A stretch of 46,111 nt of DNA from a virus, in IMG/VR virus record IMGVR_UViG_3300021519_000018, positions 1 through 46,111 of that record. The stretch is one strand, 5' to 3'. The notes beneath the pieces are model-generated. The model worked only from the letters and a program-made list of their open reading frames with translations, did no database searches and had not been told where the DNA came from. This document shows, piece by piece, positions 1 through 6,934 of this stretch (position 1 is the stretch's first letter; each line of letters starts with the position of its first letter). The position numbers and the translations under genes were made by a program.

Positions 1-32
1 GTAGCGAACGAGGTCTCTGCTCCCGAGATCGC
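1..32. other. Fold-back at contig end (probable artefact)
   Basis: Bases 1-32 are the exact reverse complement of 45961-45992. From base 29 onward the sequence instead matches the far end in direct orientation. The change of orientation falls in a short shared stretch around TCGC. A hairpin of this kind at a contig edge is typical of a chimeric read or graph artefact. Bases 1-28 should not be treated as genomic. Confidence 0.85.
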
Positions 33-154
33 TACTGCGGGGTCGAAGCTTGCAAACCCGTTTGGGTACAACTCTGCCCGCCACTATTCGGGGCCGCGCG
101 AAGTTCTGGACCTGTTGGGGCGCGACCTTGCGCGCACCGGCAGCGGTGCCCTGT
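29..154. repeat. Terminal direct repeat, left copy (circular closure)
   Basis: This 126-base segment is identical to 45986-46111. A terminal overlap of about this size is what a de Bruijn assembler with a k-mer near 127 leaves when a circular or circularly permuted genome closes on itself. The lysin reading frame runs through the join without interruption, which supports true closure rather than a biological terminal repeat. Confidence 0.9.
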
Positions 155-1059
155 ACCAAGGTAAGGACTCCATTGGCGCAATCGGCGCAACGTGGGCACC
201 AGCAGGTGCAGCAAACGACGCTGGCGGTAATAGCCGCTGGCCTTCGGTGGTCGGGCAGTTCTACGCAGAGCAGGGGGGCAACCGCAACGGTTCAATAAGG
301 ACGCGTGGCGGGGGGGCAACTACTACACAGCCGCAGGTACCAGTTACTCCTACGGCAACGTCCCCCGGTGTAACTGGTGAGGCGCAGCTTTCTGCTCTGA
401 TCGGGAATAACCCAGCAGCGCGTTTGCAGGCCCAGCAACTAGCCGGAACGGTTCAGCAGCTTGACCCAAATACCGCTGCCGCGTTGCTGGGGTACGCGAA
501 ACAGGGGCGATCAGCAGTTTCCGCTGGTACGTACACCCGTAACTCGTCACAGTTCCAGCTTGTGAAAGCTGCGTTGCTGCAGAATCTTGCCGACGGTCAG
601 GCTGCTGGCCGCAGCGCGCTGCAGGCCGTTGGCGGCGCTGCTGCCCCTACGGACCTTAGCTTGGGACTTGGCGCTGCCAGAGGCGGTGCGGGTGCCGTTG
701 CTGCAGCAGAGCGGTACAAGGGAACTCCCTACAGCTGGGGCGGTGGTAACGATCAGGGGCCGTCGCGCGGGTTTGGCAGGGGCGCTACGACGACCGGTTT
801 CGACTGCTCTTCGCTGGTGCAGTACGCGTGGGCGCAGCAGGGCGTCAAGCTTCCCCGGGTTACCTACGACCAGATGAAGGTTGGTATACCGATTGGGAAC
901 GTTTCTCAAGCGCGCGCCGGGGACCTCTTGTTTCCAAATCGCGGCCACGTTCAAATGTACATCGGCAACGGAATGGCTATTGAGTCACCGCATACCGGTG
1001 GAGTGGTGCAAGTTGTGCCCGTAAGGAGTTCGTACATTTCGATCAGGAGACCGAATTAG
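31..1059 (+). CDS. Virion-associated lysin, C-terminal part (NlpC/P60 peptidase); continues from 45838
   Basis: The frame is open from base 31 and is the continuation of the CDS starting at 45838; joined across the overlap the protein is about 392 aa. The end of a glucosaminidase-like lytic domain is followed by a Gly/Thr/Ala-rich linker and a C-terminal NlpC/P60 domain. In that domain the nucleophile lies in FDCSS (codon near 805), the His in GHVQMYIG (near 946), and a second His in SPHTGG. This combination should cut both glycan and stem peptide of peptidoglycan. It directly follows the giant internal-virion gene and precedes the holin and endolysin genes, so it could act in DNA entry as well as in lysis. 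No part of the coding frame is damaged apart from the contig break. Confidence 0.85.
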   Translation, partial: ATAGSKLANPFGYNSARHYSGPREVLDLLGRDLARTGSGALYQGKDSIGAIGATWAPAGAANDAGGNSRWPSVVGQFYAEQGGNRNGSIRTRGGGATTTQPQVPVTPTATSPGVTGEAQLSALIGNNPAARLQAQQLAGTVQQLDPNTAAALLGYAKQGRSAVSAGTYTRNSSQFQLVKAALLQNLADGQAAGRSALQAVGGAAAPTDLSLGLGAARGGAGAVAAAERYKGTPYSWGGGNDQGPSRGFGRGATTTGFDCSSLVQYAWAQQGVKLPRVTYDQMKVGIPIGNVSQARAGDLLFPNRGHVQMYIGNGMAIESPHTGGVVQVVPVRSSYISIRRPN

Positions 1060-1305
1060 GTGTCTGCAACCACAATTACTGAAAAGTTTGTTGACTGGCA
1101 CGTTTACGAGCGAGACCTTGCCAGAGTCGAACGACAGTTTGAGCAGTTGTACGGGCGGCTTGATCGCTTGGCAAACGCGATTGAACTGCAGAACGCGGGC
1201 GACAAGGCAAACACTCAGATGCTGAGAGCAGAGTGGATTCGTCTCGTGGCGGCGTTTGTCGCAGGTTCGTTACCTACAATTCTACTTATATTTCTTCAGC
1301 GCTAG
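1060..1305 (+). CDS. Small coiled-coil plus one-TM protein, holin/XhlA-like
   Basis: 81 aa, GTG start immediately after the TAG of the lysin. The first 45 or so residues form an amphipathic, charged helix (VERQFEQLYGRLDRLANAIE region) that should make a coiled coil. The last 20 residues are hydrophobic (VAAFVAGSLPTILLIFLQR) and form one membrane span close to the C-terminus. This architecture is that of haemolysin XhlA-like and DUF7201-like phage proteins, which work with a holin and lysin. Its place between two peptidoglycan hydrolase genes supports a lysis role. The family assignment is by architecture only. Confidence 0.6.
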   Translation: MSATTITEKFVDWHVYERDLARVERQFEQLYGRLDRLANAIELQNAGDKANTQMLRAEWIRLVAAFVAGSLPTILLIFLQR

Positions 1306-1316
1306 GAGTGTGAACC

Positions 1317-2018
1317 TTGTCAGTACCAATTGGCCCGCAGTGGATCGTCCGTAAGAAGCGTATGGTCGCGTACGCAAAGCAGCGTGGAATTGTTTTGCCC
1401 ACCGGCCTCAAGGTAAACGCTCCGTACTGCGGGAGCGCCTGCCGAGCGCTAATTCGCAGGATCCAGCTGAGCGCGTGGGGTGCAAACGCTGCCACTGGTA
1501 AGTGGACGCAGAAGCTCCGCGTGCTGGTTACCCCGAAGCTGACAAAGAACCAGAAGGCGCTGGCCCTCGCCCGCACCCAGATCGGTGTCAAGGAGAACCC
1601 CCCGGGCAGCAACGACGGCAAGCAGGTGCGTAACTACCAGCGCGTAACTGGTGCCTTCCGGGCACCGTGGTGTGCTTCCTTTATTGCGTGGCTGTACTCG
1701 TCAACCGGTGCCCCGCTCAGCGGATTCAATACCGCGTACGTGCCGTCGTACGTTGCAACCGCTCGGCTCAACGCAAACGGGCTTGGGCTTGTTGTGATTC
1801 CGGCGCTCGTGGTACCGGGCGACTTGGCCTGTTACGACTGGACTGCGGATTCTGTTGCTGACCACATTGGAATTGTGGCGTCAAAGGTTGACGCAGCCGG
1901 TGTGTTTACGGCGATTGAAGGCAATACGTCAACTGGTAGCGATTCGAACGGCGGAGAAGTGCAACTGCGCACCCGCAACGTAAGGCAAGTGCAGCAATTT
2001 ATTAGAGTCAAGGGTTAG
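1317..2018 (+). CDS. CHAP-domain endolysin
   Basis: 233 aa, TTG start preceded by GGAG about 9 bases upstream. Residues 1-75 are basic and resemble a peptidoglycan-binding or wall-targeting segment. Residues 80-233 are a CHAP-type amidase/peptidase: Cys119 in APWCASF, His183 in DHIGIV, and Glu201/Asn203 in IEGNTS fit the catalytic set. It should cleave stem-peptide or cross-bridge bonds. No signal peptide is seen, so it depends on the neighbouring holin genes (1060-1305 and 2029-2262). This is the most likely main lysis endolysin, distinct from the virion lysin upstream and the secreted Rpf-like enzyme at 5482-5901. Confidence 0.8.
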   Translation: MSVPIGPQWIVRKKRMVAYAKQRGIVLPTGLKVNAPYCGSACRALIRRIQLSAWGANAATGKWTQKLRVLVTPKLTKNQKALALARTQIGVKENPPGSNDGKQVRNYQRVTGAFRAPWCASFIAWLYSSTGAPLSGFNTAYVPSYVATARLNANGLGLVVIPALVVPGDLACYDWTADSVADHIGIVASKVDAAGVFTAIEGNTSTGSDSNGGEVQLRTRNVRQVQQFIRVKG

Positions 2019-2028
2019 GAGAAATACT

Positions 2029-2262
2029 TTGTCAAAGTTCTACAAGATCCCTATTGGCCCCTCAACTTGGATGCTCGGTGCTCTATTCGTGGGTTCAGCG
2101 TTGGACGCGGTTGTTAAGGCGATTCAGGGCGGCGAGACGTCAGTTGCCGCATTGGTTGCCGCCGCAGCGTCGGCAGTCACACTCGCGGTAAGCCGCGCCT
2201 TTCAGGTGTGGGTTGCCAGCCGTGACCCTCTGATTGACCCGGTAGACCCCAGCAATGGCTAA
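2029..2262 (+). CDS. Putative holin (two membrane segments)
   Basis: 77 aa, TTG start with a clear AGGAG 7 bases upstream. Two hydrophobic stretches (about residues 13-31 and 38-58, the second Ala/Val-rich) are separated by a short polar turn, KAIQGGETS. The tail is short and polar (DPLIDPVDPSNG). Size, topology and position just after the CHAP endolysin fit a class II holin. The stop overlaps the next start by 8 bases (ATGGCTAA). The specific holin family was not recognised. Confidence 0.65.
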   Translation: MSKFYKIPIGPSTWMLGALFVGSALDAVVKAIQGGETSVAALVAAAASAVTLAVSRAFQVWVASRDPLIDPVDPSNG

Positions 2263-4351
2263 GAATAAGATTGTCAGTAATAAGACTCTGGCGGGGTTTG
2301 CCCCTGATCCGTGGGTTGCGGCGGGCTTGGCAAAAACTCCAAAGGTTCAGCCCGGAAAGGCGCGTCGTGCTGGACAAACAGCGTACCGCCCGGTGGAAAA
2401 GCCTAAGTCTTCAGTCTTTAGTCTCAAGCCCGAGCAAAAGAAGACGCCTGCTGTAAAGCGCAGTGGAGTATTAGAACACGGTACGTGGCGACCAAGAGAC
2501 GCTTCTAGGTCAACGCGCAAGGCACAAAACCTTTTGTACGAACTTGCGCGGAAAGGCAGAGAAGGCTACATCTCGCACGAGTCAGAGATCAAGGACGCCG
2601 CGGCTGCTAACGGCAAGCGACTTTTTGAAGCTCCGCAGCGAGGCAAAGAATCTGCAGCCGCAAGAGGCAAGCGTCTTTTTGAAGCCCCGGCGCAAGACAA
2701 GCACGGTCGTGCTTCTTCTATTCGTCGCCCTCGGCAGTCAATTATTGGCCCCTTGGAACAGTTTGCTCGCACTCCTTCCACCGGCAGCCCTGAAACAAAT
2801 TGGAGAAACGCAAAGAAAACTGCGGACAACGCAAAGAAAGATGCGGACACAAGGCGCAGAGCAGGAACTCGCGGACGGGTGCCTCTTTCGGACGTTCAGC
2901 CGACTTACAAGGATTCTCCCGAGATCAAGCACACTGCAAAGGGCAAGGCGAGGGCTACTGACGCAGAAAAGGCACGTCTAAGCGCTCACAACAGGTTTAT
3001 CTTAGACCAACGCACTAATGAGTCGGTGGCCAACGATTCTGGTGACGGGCCTTCTAGAAAAACTCCTGAAATCGAACCTCAGCCGGTTCACGACGCCCGC
3101 CCTCCTGTTGGCCGAAACGAATATCGTCCAAGCCCTAAGACAAAGTCACAACTTACTCAAGAAAGTATTGACAGGGAGTCAATTCAAAAGCTTGGTTTGA
3201 ACCCGGACAGGCCAAGTGAAGTAGCCGCGTTTCGTGAACCTGACACAACCCGTCGCTCTAATCCTAAGTCAGACGCGGAGCTAAAGCAGGAGCAGATCAA
3301 CAGGGCGCGAAAGCACGTTAGTCAGCACGGCGAGAAGATTGACGTTCACAATCAGTCTTCAGACAAAGCAAGAGCAGAAACTCAGAAACGGCAAGAAGAG
3401 AAAAGGGCACGTAACGCGAAGAAAGAATTGTTACGAGCTGCCCGTGACAAGGCTGGTAGTTCAATTGTTGCACCAAAGCCAAAGTCTGTTCCTGTCCCCA
3501 AGGTAAAAAGTCCCAACTGGGATCCTCCGTCTAACCGCGTAGGCAAGCATACGAGTGAAATTACGCGAAAGCAGTATGTGGCGCTGCGAAACGAGTATGT
3601 GGCGCGTGGCAGCGGCCCCGGTGGCTTGAACGAGCCTCCCAAGACGCAGGTTCCGCGTCCTACAAACGTGCGCTGGGTTGAAAAGACGTCGCCTCACACT
3701 GCTGCTTGGAAAGACCCACTCCGCCCGACTGTTGGTGAACCCGGCTCAAAACGCGGAACTGCTGGAAAGTCTAGACAGAAGTATCAGTTCCCCCCGGGCG
3801 GTAAGAAAATTGGCGAAACGTGGGTTCCAAATGTTGGAGAAACCCCTCGTGCTACACCGGCTACGCCCGAGCAGCAAAAAGCCGCTATAGAAAAGCGCAA
3901 CTCTCCACCGCGTCGCCCAACTCCGCGCGTGCAAAACCGTCCGCCAAGCCCTGCCAAAGCGATTGACACAGCGAATGAGGCAATCAACAAGGCTGGCCTC
4001 GAAAGAAACGCCAAAGCCGGGTTCAGGGGAGTTCTCAAGGGGGCGGCTAAGGTGCTGGGTCCAGTTGGGGCAGCAGTAAGTTTGGTAATGGGTTCAGACC
4101 CAGCAGAGGCTGCTGGTTTCCAAGTTGATTCTGCAGGCGAATCAAACCCGAACCCCAGAGATCGCAACAACTGGTACTACAAGAATCACCCAAAGGAAGT
4201 GATACGAGACTTAGTGCAGCTCAAAAAGATAGACAAGGCCAAGCAGGTTGCTAAGTCAGAGGAAAACGCTAGGCGCTCTGGTTCTCAGTTCAGAGGCGGT
4301 ACTTTCAACGTAACAGCGGGTTCAAAAGCCCCAGTAAGAAAGAAGAAATAG
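2255..4351 (+). CDS. Large Lys/Arg-rich low-complexity protein, unknown role
   Basis: 698 aa, ATG start overlapping the holin stop by 8 bases. The protein is very basic and probably disordered, rich in Lys, Arg, Pro, Ser and Ala. It has local repeats, such as GKRLFEAP twice near residues 115-145, and NAKK/NAKKDAD motifs. Near the C-terminus a hydrophobic Gly/Ala/Val stretch (LKGAAKVLGPVGAAVSLVMG) could enter a membrane, followed by a polar tail ending in VRKKK. No known domain was recognised. Possible roles are a nucleic-acid-binding virion component or a factor acting at lysis. It is transcribed with the late genes. Confidence 0.7.
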   Translation: MAKNKIVSNKTLAGFAPDPWVAAGLAKTPKVQPGKARRAGQTAYRPVEKPKSSVFSLKPEQKKTPAVKRSGVLEHGTWRPRDASRSTRKAQNLLYELARKGREGYISHESEIKDAAAANGKRLFEAPQRGKESAAARGKRLFEAPAQDKHGRASSIRRPRQSIIGPLEQFARTPSTGSPETNWRNAKKTADNAKKDADTRRRAGTRGRVPLSDVQPTYKDSPEIKHTAKGKARATDAEKARLSAHNRFILDQRTNESVANDSGDGPSRKTPEIEPQPVHDARPPVGRNEYRPSPKTKSQLTQESIDRESIQKLGLNPDRPSEVAAFREPDTTRRSNPKSDAELKQEQINRARKHVSQHGEKIDVHNQSSDKARAETQKRQEEKRARNAKKELLRAARDKAGSSIVAPKPKSVPVPKVKSPNWDPPSNRVGKHTSEITRKQYVALRNEYVARGSGPGGLNEPPKTQVPRPTNVRWVEKTSPHTAAWKDPLRPTVGEPGSKRGTAGKSRQKYQFPPGGKKIGETWVPNVGETPRATPATPEQQKAAIEKRNSPPRRPTPRVQNRPPSPAKAIDTANEAINKAGLERNAKAGFRGVLKGAAKVLGPVGAAVSLVMGSDPAEAAGFQVDSAGESNPNPRDRNNWYYKNHPKEVIRDLVQLKKIDKAKQVAKSEENARRSGSQFRGGTFNVTAGSKAPVRKKK

Positions 4352-4596
4352 TGCAAAACAAGAAGAAGAAGAAGAAGCCGAACCCGTTTGCCAAGGGCAA
4401 GGCACCAATGTTTGCCAAGGGTGGCCCACCGAAGTTCTCAAAGAAGCCCCCCGTGGAGAGCGCGAAGGACAAGAGCAGCGCCGGAGAGAAGTCGAAGTTT
4501 GATTACCTTGCAGAGCGCATGAAGTCACGAGGTCCCGGCAGCAAGGTTCCCCCGTCCGAGAGCAAGGTTCCCCCGCAGTTTGCAAAGAAGGGGTAG
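4351..4596 (+). CDS. Small very basic protein
   Basis: 81 aa. The GTG start shares its G with the preceding TAG stop (TAGTG junction). It begins with a Lys run (NKKKKKK) and has short Phe-Ala-Lys-Gly repeats (PFAKGK, MFAKGG, QFAKKG) plus a duplicated SKVPP motif near the C-terminus. Probably disordered and nucleic-acid- or virion-associated. Its composition resembles the 698-aa protein just upstream, so the two may act together. No family recognised. Confidence 0.6.
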   Translation: MQNKKKKKKPNPFAKGKAPMFAKGGPPKFSKKPPVESAKDKSSAGEKSKFDYLAERMKSRGPGSKVPPSESKVPPQFAKKG

Positions 4597-4599
4597 GTA

Positions 4600-5001
4600 G
4601 TGCCTCCGCTTCCTTACACAATTCCACAGCTAAAGAAGCTTGGTCTTACGCAGCAAGAACTCAATAAGGTTGCGTACCACCGCCGAGGTTTCAAAAGCCC
4701 GATGGTTGGTAAGGACGGAGTAACAACAATTAGGGCGGTGGGGATTACCGGGCCTGACGGTAGGGAAGTTTCTGTTCCTTCGTATATCCACACTGGTGCT
4801 GGCGGACAGCTTGTTACTGACCCTAAAAAGCTTTCAAGAATATGGGGTAAGTCTATTCAGGCCGGTAGGTGGCCAAGCTATTCTGACGCTAACCAGCTAA
4901 ACGCTCGTGACAAGTTTCTTGAGAGAATCGTTATGCAGCGCGATACGAACTATTGGAACTCCAACAACAAGTCTCTTGCTCCCCCCGTAAGGGGTAAGTA
5001 G
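4600..5001 (+). CDS. Conserved-looking phage protein, unknown
   Basis: 133 aa, GTG start three bases after the previous stop. It looks folded: a short N-terminal helix (IPQLKKLGLTQQELNKVA), a central beta-rich part with a TGPDGREV turn, and a basic C-terminal half (KLSRIWGKS, NARDKFLERIV). No catalytic motif was found. The stop overlaps the next start as TAGTG, so it is translationally coupled to the 109-aa protein that ends the late block. Confidence 0.6.
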   Translation: MPPLPYTIPQLKKLGLTQQELNKVAYHRRGFKSPMVGKDGVTTIRAVGITGPDGREVSVPSYIHTGAGGQLVTDPKKLSRIWGKSIQAGRWPSYSDANQLNARDKFLERIVMQRDTNYWNSNNKSLAPPVRGK

Positions 5002-5330
5002 TGGCAGAAACCAGCAGCTCAGAGTTCTCAGAGCGCGTTGACTCAGCGTTCCAAGTTGTTGACGCGATTCTCAAGGGTACGTTGCTGCCTGAGCCGACTG
5101 AAGCGGAAATGGCGCGTTTGGGGATTGCGGACTTTGACCCAGAGCTTCGGTACCGGGTAGCAAAGGACGTACTGGAACAGTGGGCTGGTAAGCCGAAGCA
5201 GCAGATCGAGCAGCTTGGAGACAAGGTTCCTTTGATTATTATGCTGCCGGAACACGCTGCTGGGCTTTCGATACAGGAACAGCTGCACACCCCCGCTCCT
5301 GTGCGGCAGTTGCAGACGGAGAATAAGTAG
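5001..5330 (+). CDS. Last late gene; weak resemblance to small-terminase C-terminal region
   Basis: 109 aa, GTG start sharing a base with the previous TAG. Mostly helical. The segment RYRVAKDVLEQWAGKPKQ followed by QLGDKVPLII resembles the region of some phage small terminase or DNA-packaging proteins in which a helix ending in GKP is followed by a short beta strand. No N-terminal helix-turn-helix was seen, so this is a weak suggestion. The gene is not next to the large terminase (23755) in this map. A G7/C7 hairpin lies right at its stop. Confidence 0.5.
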   Translation: MAETSSSEFSERVDSAFQVVDAILKGTLLPEPTEAEMARLGIADFDPELRYRVAKDVLEQWAGKPKQQIEQLGDKVPLIIMLPEHAAGLSIQEQLHTPAPVRQLQTENK

Positions 5331-5359
5331 GGGGGGAAACCCGGGTGGGCCTCCCCCCC
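5330..5359. terminator. G/C-run hairpin between converging blocks
   Basis: Seven G (5330-5336) pair with seven C (5353-5359) around a 16-base loop that itself contains a CCC/GGG pairing. It begins on the last base of the final late stop codon and lies between the ends of the rightward and leftward blocks. There is no U-tract on either strand. Actinobacterial terminators often lack one. It is placed to end transcription from either side. Confidence 0.55.
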
Positions 5360-5481
5360 TTGCCACCGCTTACGCAACCAAAGGAACAACGCGTTCGGTG
5401 TGCTCGGGCGTTATTTAGTCAGAGCCGCGGAAAATGGAGAAAAACCGCGGCGCGGCGACGGCCCGCTGCGCAAACCTACTT
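5360..5481. other. Convergent intergenic gap with a second hairpin
   Basis: No gene seen. A 7-bp perfect inverted repeat (GCCGCGG at 5424-5430, CCGCGGC at 5445-5451) with an A-rich loop lies here. Together with the G/C hairpin it may form a bidirectional termination zone. Confidence 0.4.
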
Positions 5482-5901
5482 TTAGTAACAGCCCCAAGCT
5501 GAGAAGCCGTAGCGCCTTGCGAGTGCAAGTGCGTGGAAAGCTTCTTCTGCTTTGTTGCTGGTTGGCCAGTTGTACTTTGTTACTTGGCGGGTGTAGGCAA
5601 AGTTGCCGTTCCAGATTCCAAACGCCGAGCTATACCTGCTGGCTTGGAACCCCCACCGCACGTTCCACGGTTCCCCGCTGCCAGAGCCACCTTCCTCACA
5701 CACCGCAATACGGCGTAGTGTCGAGTACTCGGTTGCGGTAGCGCGGGCCTTGAAGTCTGCCCACGTTGGTTTCGGGGGGTATTTGGCTGCTTTGCGGATT
5801 TCCGCGTTGCGAGCGCTCTGGGGGTTTGTAACTGGTGCTGCGTTTGCTGTTACTGCGAAAGCGAGAACTGCTAGGATTGCTGCCTTTGCGGCAAGTCTCA
5901 A
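5482..5901 (-). CDS. Secreted Rpf-like (resuscitation-promoting-factor type) muralytic enzyme
   Basis: 139 aa. The chosen TTG start has GGAGG five bases upstream, and this start gives a clean signal peptide (residues 1-22, AAILAVLAFAVTANA). The mature part carries a compact lysozyme-like Rpf signature: RRIAVCEEGG with Cys68 next to the presumed catalytic Glu69, an FGIWNGN segment, and a C-terminal AWGC whose Cys138 would form the conserved disulphide with Cys68. Rpf domains cleave actinobacterial peptidoglycan glycan strands. It is the last gene of the leftward block, far from the lysis cassette, which suggests an early or non-lytic role such as wall remodelling or lysis from outside. Confidence 0.75.
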   Translation of the reverse strand: MRLAAKAAILAVLAFAVTANAAPVTNPQSARNAEIRKAAKYPPKPTWADFKARATATEYSTLRRIAVCEEGGSGSGEPWNVRWGFQASRYSSAFGIWNGNFAYTRQVTKYNWPTSNKAEEAFHALALARRYGFSAWGCY

Positions 5902-6019
5902 TGAGACCTCCTGCTTGAGATTGCGCTGCGTCGCGTTCCTAAACGCGCGGGGGGCCGGGTGACACCACTCACCCAACCCCCCTAACCCTTCCCGCAGCTT
6001 GACTATAACAGTAAAGGAC
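5902..6019 (-). promoter_or_regulatory. Leader of the Rpf-like gene
   Basis: 118-base gap. On the minus strand it holds the candidate promoter at 6015-6001, a G/C-rich stretch with a short hairpin (GGGTGA/TCACCC around 5957-5974), and the strong ribosome binding site GGAGG before the TTG start. The gap separates this gene from the tightly overlapped genes upstream, so it probably has its own control. Confidence 0.4.
6001..6015 (-). promoter_or_regulatory. Candidate extended -10 promoter before the Rpf-like gene
   Basis: Read on the minus strand the segment is TTTACTGTTATAGTC, containing TGTTATAGT, which fits an extended -10 (TGnTATAnT). It lies about 100 bases upstream of the Rpf-like start and outside the preceding gene. 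A closely related string (TTTACTGTTAccGTC) occurs on the plus strand at about 23575, upstream of the terminase gene. A -35 box was not evident. Confidence 0.35.
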
Positions 6020-6391
6020 CTAAAGCTGTTGGAACTCACTGATATCGTGACCGGAGTTGCGAATAATGCTAGCAACTTCATTGTGGGTGTTCGCCCAATC
6101 GCCCGGGGAGTCAAGTTCCAACTCGTCCATAAGGCTGTAGAGCGGCTTACCGGACTCCCGTATGGGGTCGGGGTACATCAGCCGCATAAACCAACAGCAG
6201 GCGAGGACCCAAGCTGTCTTTGCGTTTGGGTCGGTCGTATCGACTTGTGTGATTGCGTGTGACGGCACAAGCCCGCACGCCGCAAGCGCGAGCGACTGCT
6301 CGTGCATTTGTAGCGGCAGGTTGTCGTAACACTCTTGCAGGTAGTTGGCAATAAGTTCGAACGCGTTGTCGAGCTTCTCTGGTTCAATCAA
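6020..6391 (-). CDS. Unknown helical phage protein
   Basis: 123 aa. The TTG start lies inside the end of the upstream gene (8-base overlap, TTGATTGA) with GGGAG six bases before it. Predominantly helical; two Trp/Cys-rich helices (AWVLACCWFMRLMY) in the middle may be buried or membrane-apposed. Contains LYSLMDELELDSPGDW and a C-terminal helix. No family recognised. Part of the leftward replication operon. Confidence 0.6.
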   Translation of the reverse strand: MIEPEKLDNAFELIANYLQECYDNLPLQMHEQSLALAACGLVPSHAITQVDTTDPNAKTAWVLACCWFMRLMYPDPIRESGKPLYSLMDELELDSPGDWANTHNEVASIIRNSGHDISEFQQL

Positions 6392-6728
6392 GTTTTTCTC
6401 CCTTCGTTTCTGCGGCGTTGCGGTTTGCAAGCTCTTGTAGCTTGTCTCCCGCAAGGCCCAGATACGTAAATATTCTGAGCCATTCTTTGTCTTCGGTGCG
6501 GTAGGCAATAGCGGACACGTACGCAAACGCGTCGGCAAGTTCTTCTAGTACGTCTTGCTGAAGGTCCTGCACTGGCACGTTTTCCCAGCGCTCTGACCCG
6601 TCGTCTTCAACGTACTGGTGGTGGCCTTCTGCAGCGCAGCGTTCTGCTGCCAGCTGCCTGAGCGTTTCAATACCCGGCTGGTGCTTCTTGTGCTCTGAGA
6701 ACAGTTCAACTACGTAGTCAAGCCTCAC
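6384..6728 (-). CDS. Possible MazG-like (all-alpha NTP pyrophosphohydrolase-type) protein
   Basis: 114 aa, GTG start in a GTGA overlap with the previous stop. Fully helical. Helix VVELFSEHKKHQPG is followed by DVLEELADAFAYVSAIAYR, where the EExxD-type spacing resembles the metal-binding helices of MazG-like nucleotide pyrophosphohydrolases. Only one of the two acidic motifs is clear, so activity is uncertain. A role in nucleotide pool control would fit its position beside the primase and helicase genes. Confidence 0.45.
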   Translation of the reverse strand: MRLDYVVELFSEHKKHQPGIETLRQLAAERCAAEGHHQYVEDDGSERWENVPVQDLQQDVLEELADAFAYVSAIAYRTEDKEWLRIFTYLGLAGDKLQELANRNAAETKGEKLD

Positions 6729-6934
6729 TTCTTCAGCACCCTGATTGCAAAGCGTGCTTCGTTCTTCATATCGTTGATATCGCAGCTCTTCCAGTCTGCA
6801 AGCGTTTGCAGCGCGCCAAGGGCAAAGCCCAGTCGGAACTGCGCTGCCTCAAGCTTGGCTTCCAGTGCTAACAACTGTTGTTCCTTTCGTTGGCGGCGGC
6901 TTGTGTCTTCTGGTTCTTGTCGCAGTGTTGTCAA
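6725..6934 (-). CDS. Small coiled-coil protein
   Basis: 69 aa, TTG start in a TTGA overlap with the helicase-like gene. It has a basic, Glu/Gln-rich N-terminal helix (SRRQRKEQQLLALEAKLEA) with heptad-like leucines, then a second helix ending in FAIRVLKK. Probably a small dimeric or adaptor protein. Translationally coupled on both sides; no family recognised. Confidence 0.55.
   Translation of the reverse strand: MTTLRQEPEDTSRRQRKEQQLLALEAKLEAAQFRLGFALGALQTLADWKSCDINDMKNEARFAIRVLKK

Noticed and set aside
1-32. Covalently closed hairpin genome end
   Set aside because: The inverted match falls inside a gene that continues across the join, and its counterpart at the other end is not at the terminus.
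29-154. Biological terminal repeat (T7-type)
   Set aside because: The length close to an assembler k-mer, the adjoining fold-back and an uninterrupted lysin frame across the join favour an assembly overlap.
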